NCBI GenBank assembly: GCA_015499995.1
Contig: JADNRV010000294.1
Span: 1 to 60,265, forward strand
Source of the DNA: Flammula alnicola
Taxonomy: Eukaryota > Basidiomycota > Agaricomycetes > Agaricales > Strophariaceae
Reading direction: 5' to 3'
DNA: 60,265 bases
In this document: in pieces, positions 55,601 through 60,265 of the stretch
Numbering within the stretch: position 1 is the stretch's first letter
How the letters are laid out: each line of letters opens with the position of its first letter
Notes under the pieces: generated by a model
Database searches by the model: none
Seen by the model: only the letters and a program-made list of their open reading frames with translations
Told to the model about the DNA's origin: nothing
Translations under genes and position numbers: made by a program

Positions 55601-55823
55601 ACACGGTGAAAGGTAAAAACGCGTAAACACCAGCAAATATCTCCATTGTCAACTCACGCGAGGTCGCACTCAGGATTCTCGTCATAACCCGAACAGAGCG
55701 GGTTATGTGAATGAAATGTCGTCTGATAAGGGTACATATACCCTGAACTGTCAACAACTGTTTTTGCCACCTTCTTGAGGCACCTCGGAGTCTGCTTGCA
55801 CTTGACCTGACGCCACTGGAAAT
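55601..55823. promoter_or_regulatory. Divergent promoter, MTU1 / M2
   Basis: 223 nt between the two divergent start codons. The M2-proximal 100-140 nt are a copy of the M1 upstream region. Confidence 0.55.
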
Positions 55824-57873
55824 ATGGATCAGGCCTCAGATACAGCGCCCAACGTCATCTCGTTGGTATCTTCTCAAGACAGCAAAATCACCGATGTCAG
55901 CTTGTACACGGGACGCGCAGAGATCACTCGGCTGTTCAAATTCGCCATCAAGCAAGGACAGAACCAAGTCACAATTATAGGACTTCCTTTCAAACTTCAA
56001 GAAGATTCTGTCAGGTGAAAAAACCTTCTTATACAATCTACGAAAAGGTGCTGATTTATCACATACTCGAGCAGAGTTGAAGGTCGAGGAAATGCTTCCA
56101 TCCATGACGTTATTATCTCCAGGACGGTGCCCAACTCGCATTCCGCCCATCTTAGATATACCCATGCCGATAATCCACTCAAACGAAAACGTGAAGAGAC
56201 GAGAAAGGCATTGGCAAGCGCCAAGGAGGCTCGCGCGACTCTGGACTTGTACCTAGGAACAGTCAAAGCTAATGAAGTCGACATTTCCAACCTGGAAGCC
56301 ATGCTAGACGGCTACAGCAACATTGCTCGCAAGCTAGACAGTCAAGTTCTCGATCTCGAGAAAGAACTCTCGGAAATTGAGCAGGAAATTGAGATGGAAG
56401 GAGACAGCTTGCAGGAAAATAATTCTCCGACATGGCAGGCAGCTATAAATGTCCATGGAGAAGTCGAAGAAGAGGTAACGATACTGGTCAAATACGGTGA
56501 GGCTAAAAGGTTGCTTTCATGATACCCTCACTAATAAGCACTACTATCAGTGGTCCTGAATGCTGACTGGACGCCTAGCTATGACATTCGAGTTGATGCG
56601 CAGAGCAAGGAAAAGAACATAACAATTGTTTACAAAGCTGCTATCGCTCAGAACACAGGCGAGGTACATATTCTTAGCCTGACTCGCTACGGTAACGACT
56701 TAATTGTACCCGCAGTCTTGGGAAGGCGTTCCTCTGACACTGGAGACAGCCACCCCGACATTTGGAGTCTGCGCCCCAAAACTATGGCCATGGAACCTCA
56801 CTATTTCCACACCTATGCCGACGGTGGCGATTTCACATCCAAGTGCTCAACAACCTGTCATTATCATGCAACCACGAGAGCGTAGCAGGTCTCGTAGCAG
56901 GTCTCCAGCTCGAAGGCGCAGGAGCAGGTCTCCATCTCCAGCCTACCGTTCTCCGACCAGCCGAGCTATGCAACACCAGACCGTCACCCTATCGAATAAA
57001 GGCAGCATCGCGGCTACGTTCCGCGTCCCAGGTTACATCAACGTGCCCAGCGACGCCCGAAAACACAACGTCGCTATTGCGAAGCTCGAACTAGATGCAT
57101 CTCTACTGTGGTATACCATTCCGAAGGCGGATGCTAGAGTCCATTTGAAGGCAAGTAAGTTTTATGAACGTCCCCTCAGTTACTAACGTTTATATGTGCA
57201 GGCAAAAATCAAGAACGAATCAGAGTATACTTTTATTCCGGGCTCTGCAAGTGTCTACCTCGACGGAAGCTTCGTCGCTACGACGTCTATTCCTTCTGTC
57301 AGCCCTCAGGAAGTGTTCGACTGTCCTCTGGGGTAAGTTCGTCGACTAAATGCTCGACTGCCATACTAAACACCTACAACGTTAAGACTCGATCCCTCTA
57401 TCCGCGTAACGTACCATCCCCGAGAAAAGAAAGCCGCCCAATCGGGTTTCTACACCAAGACCAGAAATGAATCCTTCACACAACGCATCACGCTCTTCAA
57501 CACCAAGTCCAGCACCATTAATAACCTCAAAGTCACAGACGCCTTGCCTGTCTCGCAGGACGAGCGCATCGAGGTTAAGTTGCTCAACCCCGCCTTGACC
57601 TTGACCCAGCTGAACAATTCGTCTTTTTCTACTTCCACCCTCAAGAATAAGGGGTCAAGCGGTGGGGGCAAGCAGAAGATGTCGGCAGTGCAGGTCTCGA
57701 AGAGTGTTACAGCTCAGTGGGACGGTACTGATGAGCCGGGAGTCGATCAAGCTGCGGTTGGGAAGAATGGTATGGTCAGTTGGCTGGTATCGTTGGCTTC
57801 GCAGGAAATCGTTACGCTTGCTTTGCATTACGAGGTTAACGTCCCGCAGGGCCTTGTCATTAGTGGACTCTAG
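55824..57873 (+). CDS. DUF4140/DUF4139 (MuiA-like) protein, copy M2 (intact)
   Basis: ATG 55824: MDQASDTAPNVISLVSSQDS. Domain order as in M1: DUF4140, antiparallel coiled coil, then DUF4139 with an inserted Arg/Ser tract (RERSRSRSRSPARRRRSRSP). The segment that is frameshifted in M1 is open here (NPALTLTQLNNSSFSTSTLK, NKGSSGGGKQKMSAVQ). The protein ends YEVNVPQGLVISGL. Exons join in phase with 50-60-nt introns. Sequence identity to M1 is very high, including promoter and introns, so the duplication is recent or homogenised by gene conversion. Cellular role unknown. It is tail-to-tail with OYE2. Confidence 0.82.
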
Positions 57874-58186
57874 TACGGAAGCATCTACTGTATTTGTATG
57901 TGGGATGAGCCCATCACGGCAGCGGGTCCCAATTCATGTCGTCCTGTTAACCACTCGGGTGATCTTGCCGTGAGGATAATGAACTTTCCTTGAAGGAAAA
58001 CGAGAGCGGTTTGTTTGTTGTACTGCGGGTATCAATGTCAGAAAGAATCCTTCATTTCAATTGCTTGTCGTATATTAATTATATAGACATGAATTATGAT
58101 ACAGGAATATGGATACAACAGTTACATTGCTAATTCAAATTTAAAAAAGGACCTCAGGCTGTCCAGCGGCCCAACTTGGCAGCTGT
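57874..58186. other. Intergenic between convergent M2 and OYE2
   Basis: 313 nt of AT-rich 3' flank with no other feature. Confidence 0.4.
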
Positions 58187-59718
58187 TTAGTACACTGCGA
58201 CGGGATAGTCGGTATACCCGGTACTCCAATTGTTCTCGCTCTTGTTCGTCTGCAAGTGTTTGATATCGGGGACATTGTCCAGTGCTTTCCCATGGAGAAC
58301 GCGCTTCACCAGATCTGGGTGCGTGATCCAGTTGAATCCGATGAAGATGCCGTCAATCTTGCCAGCCGCTACGAGCTCCTCTCCCTCCTCGGCCGTGACC
58401 TCGGCATTGAGGAAGAGCTTCGCGTTCTTGATGTAGGGGCGGTAAGACTCGAGCACGTCATGCTTCGTTGAGCGAGGAACGCCTAGTGAATAATGAGTCT
58501 TTGAGATTGACGGTACAGTAGGTGTGGTGAGGCTTACCGTCGTATTCGGAATCAAACGCTTTAGAGTATCGGACCAGAACAATATACGAGAGGTTCAGCT
58601 TGTCTGCTTCTGTGATGAAGTAAGAATAGGTGTCCAGAGTGTCTTGGAGGGGCATCCTGGGAGGAAAAGGTCGGTGAGAAACAGCTGCATTAAAGGAAAA
58701 TATAAGAACATACCCAACATCATTGTAAACCTCCTGCAGGACTGAGCTTGATGGCAACATCGCGACCAAAGACGTCTACGAGGACCTTCAAGACTTCCAA
58801 ACCAAACCGAGAGCGATTCTCAACGCTGCCTCCCCATTGATCTGTGCGATGGTTGGAGGTGTTATCGAGGAACTGGGTGACAAGGTATCCATTGGCTCCG
58901 TGGACTATGAAAGTAAATTGAGTTGAGACGCTTCAAGATATCGAGATTAATACGTACGTTCTACACCGTCGAAGCCCGCCTTTTTAGCGTTAATAGCAGC
59001 GTGTTTAAACTGCTCGATAAGGACCCGAGGATCTTCGACCGCAGTGGGCTTAATTGATATTACGTCAGTCTTTGTTCGTCCAATATAACCGGAGAAACTT
59101 ACTGTAACATAGCCAGGAGTGCCTGGAATATGGCGGAATTTACCGCCACGAGCGCTGATGGCTGAAGGTGCATAAACGGGAATTCCTGCAAGTTTCTGCT
59201 CAGGAGCATCTGGGTGAGCTACCGACCAACTGAATAAGGATGATGGTTAGATGACTGCGATGTATTCTAGGGGCTTTAGATTTCTTACCATGCCAAAGCT
59301 GTAAATGAATATGTGGGTCAGACATGCTGAACATGCGGTCCCAATCAAAATTAACTAACCTGAGCGTAGATGTTGCTTCCAGCATCATGAACAGCGTTAA
59401 CGATGTCCTTCCAGCCAGCGACGTGTTTATCATCCCAGAGTCCAGGAGCATGAGGCCATTCGGTGCTACGGTGACAAGAAAATAAGTAAATATCCACGAA
59501 ACAAATCAAACCTCGACGTACCCTTGACGCGAGATCAAAATGCCTTCCGATACAATCAGGCCTGCACCACCATTAGCGCGTTGGGCGTAGTACTCCTTCA
59601 TGAGTTCAGTGGGGTAGGTGTTCTCAGCGCGATTCCTGGTGAGGGCAGACATGCCGATGCGGTTCTTCAAGGTGATGCTACCGATCTGAATAGGTTTGAA
59701 GAGAGCCTTTCCTGCCAT
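58187..59718 (-). CDS. Old yellow enzyme, copy OYE2 (two 1-nt indels relative to OYE1)
   Basis: ATG 59718: MAGKALFKPIQIGSITLKNR, MSALTRNRAENTYPTELMKE, GGAGLIVSEGILISRQG, LWH, AHPDAPEQKLAGIPVYAPSA, VHGANGYLVTQFLDNTSNHR, TDQWGGSVENR, FIGFNWITHPDLVKRV, ending TDYPVAVY. One base is missing near 59221 (GGTCGGTAGCTC against GGTCGAGCAGCTC in OYE1), creating a stop. A TAG acceptor 11 nt further on would restore frame with loss of four residues (VGRA). A second difference, an extra base in the AAA run at 58728-58730, shifts the frame within SPAGGYNDVG and has no evident splice rescue. So the gene may be a recent pseudogene or the calls are assembly errors. No transposon insertion is present here. Confidence 0.65.
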
Positions 59719-60265
59719 TGCTGTCGATGGGATTTTGATTTACTGTTAAGAAATGAGGTTGAGACGAATGAGTCTTTGAAAAGTTGGAAGGGGACGTCGT
59801 GGTGCCCATTTCTCGACGAAAGTGTCTGCATTTATACCATACTGAATGAGCGCTGATGCATGATGTCTTGAGGAAGAATGATAATCAGCGTGGCCGACAA
59901 GAAAAAGTTTGTAAGGCGTTACATGAACACAGCTGTTTTTACACAACATAATCGCGTAAACCATATTACATACGCTACTTATGCACAGCCACAGCCACGG
60001 TTGTTGCGGGAGCGGTCAGTCAATAAGCCAAGTTCGTTCTTGAATTCGAAATTGAATGTGCAACAACTGTGCTTTGACTTGTCCTTGACAATTGCGCAAG
60101 CACGTTGTTTTTTTCAACGGTAAAACAACAATTTATGGGTGACTTCAAGCCGACATGTGTGGGAACCCATCCTTTGAATCCTACGTTTTTGGTCGAACGG
60201 CACCTCAGTCACCTTACTTATTGTACCGCTTCGGATCGTGGAATGGGACGTTGTCGAGGTATTAA
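59719..60265. other. OYE2 upstream region to window end
   Basis: The first 120 nt carry the promoter shared with OYE1, with TTTATA (TATAAA on the minus strand) at 59831-59836. Beyond about 59870 no gene or repeat was recognised. Confidence 0.5.

Larger units (their letters stand above)
48732..57873. repeat. Head-to-head inverted repeat (M1 and M2) bracketing CENP-C and MTU1
   Basis: M1 (48732-50774, minus) and M2 (55824-57873, plus) are about 2-kb near-identical copies in opposite orientation. Similarity extends about 100-150 nt upstream of both ATGs, including ACTGTCRACAA and CTTGACCTGACRCCACTGG. The roughly 5-kb segment between them holds the divergent CENP-C and MTU1 loci. Confidence 0.85.

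Noticed and set aside
1..60265. tRNA or rRNA genes
   Set aside because: I looked for cloverleaf arms and conserved B-box-like words by eye and found no convincing candidate; a covariance-model scan would be decisive.

Overview
The window is nuclear DNA of a filamentous basidiomycete, most likely an Agaricomycete. Genes are split by many short GT-AG introns of about 50-60 nt. The gene set includes CENP-C/Mif2 with a cupin domain, an AP-2 mu chain, a mitochondrial MTU1-type tRNA thiolase, a FunK1-type fungal kinase and Agaricomycete-type single-pass membrane glycoproteins. A TTAGGG-like repeat tract is also present.

Layout. 1-5.4 kb: the 5' end of a FAN1-like nuclease gene running off the left edge, two weak gene fragments and a membrane-anchored amidase. 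5.7-26.1 kb: a tandem segmental repeat built from three gene families. Family A is a signal peptide / beta-rich ectodomain / TM / coiled-coil tail protein ending in a PPxY motif. Family C is a NEDD1-like WD40 gamma-tubulin adaptor. Family B is a second ectodomain-TM protein. The order C(+) B(-) A(-) occurs as C1-B1-A2, C2-B2-A3 and C3-B3, with A1 in front. C1, A2 and B3 look intact. A1, B1, B2, C2 and C3 are broken by indels, nonsense changes or deletions, and A3 has a damaged splice donor. In B3 the TM protein is continued in frame by a von Willebrand A domain. A fourth A copy (A4) lies inverted at 33.4-35.0 kb and carries with it the former amidase promoter region.

27.5-32.4 kb: a BBE-type FAD oxidase and an unidentified coiled-coil protein. 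35.6-38.2 kb: an old yellow enzyme gene (OYE1) inactivated by a 1.06-kb hAT-like insertion. 38.5-57.9 kb is gene-dense: an AIM9-like phosphotransferase, AP-2 mu, a FunK1 kinase, a TPR protein, a DUF4139 protein (copy M1), CENP-C, MTU1 and the second DUF4139 copy (M2). M1 and M2 form a head-to-head inverted repeat of about 2 kb that brackets CENP-C and MTU1. 58.2-59.7 kb holds a second, inverted OYE copy.

Three small non-autonomous DNA transposons with defined ends and target duplications were found, plus the one inside OYE1. The right half is mostly housekeeping. The left half is an actively rearranging accessory region centred on cell-surface proteins. Several reading-frame breaks lie in homopolymers, so read-level checking should separate true pseudogenes from assembly errors.
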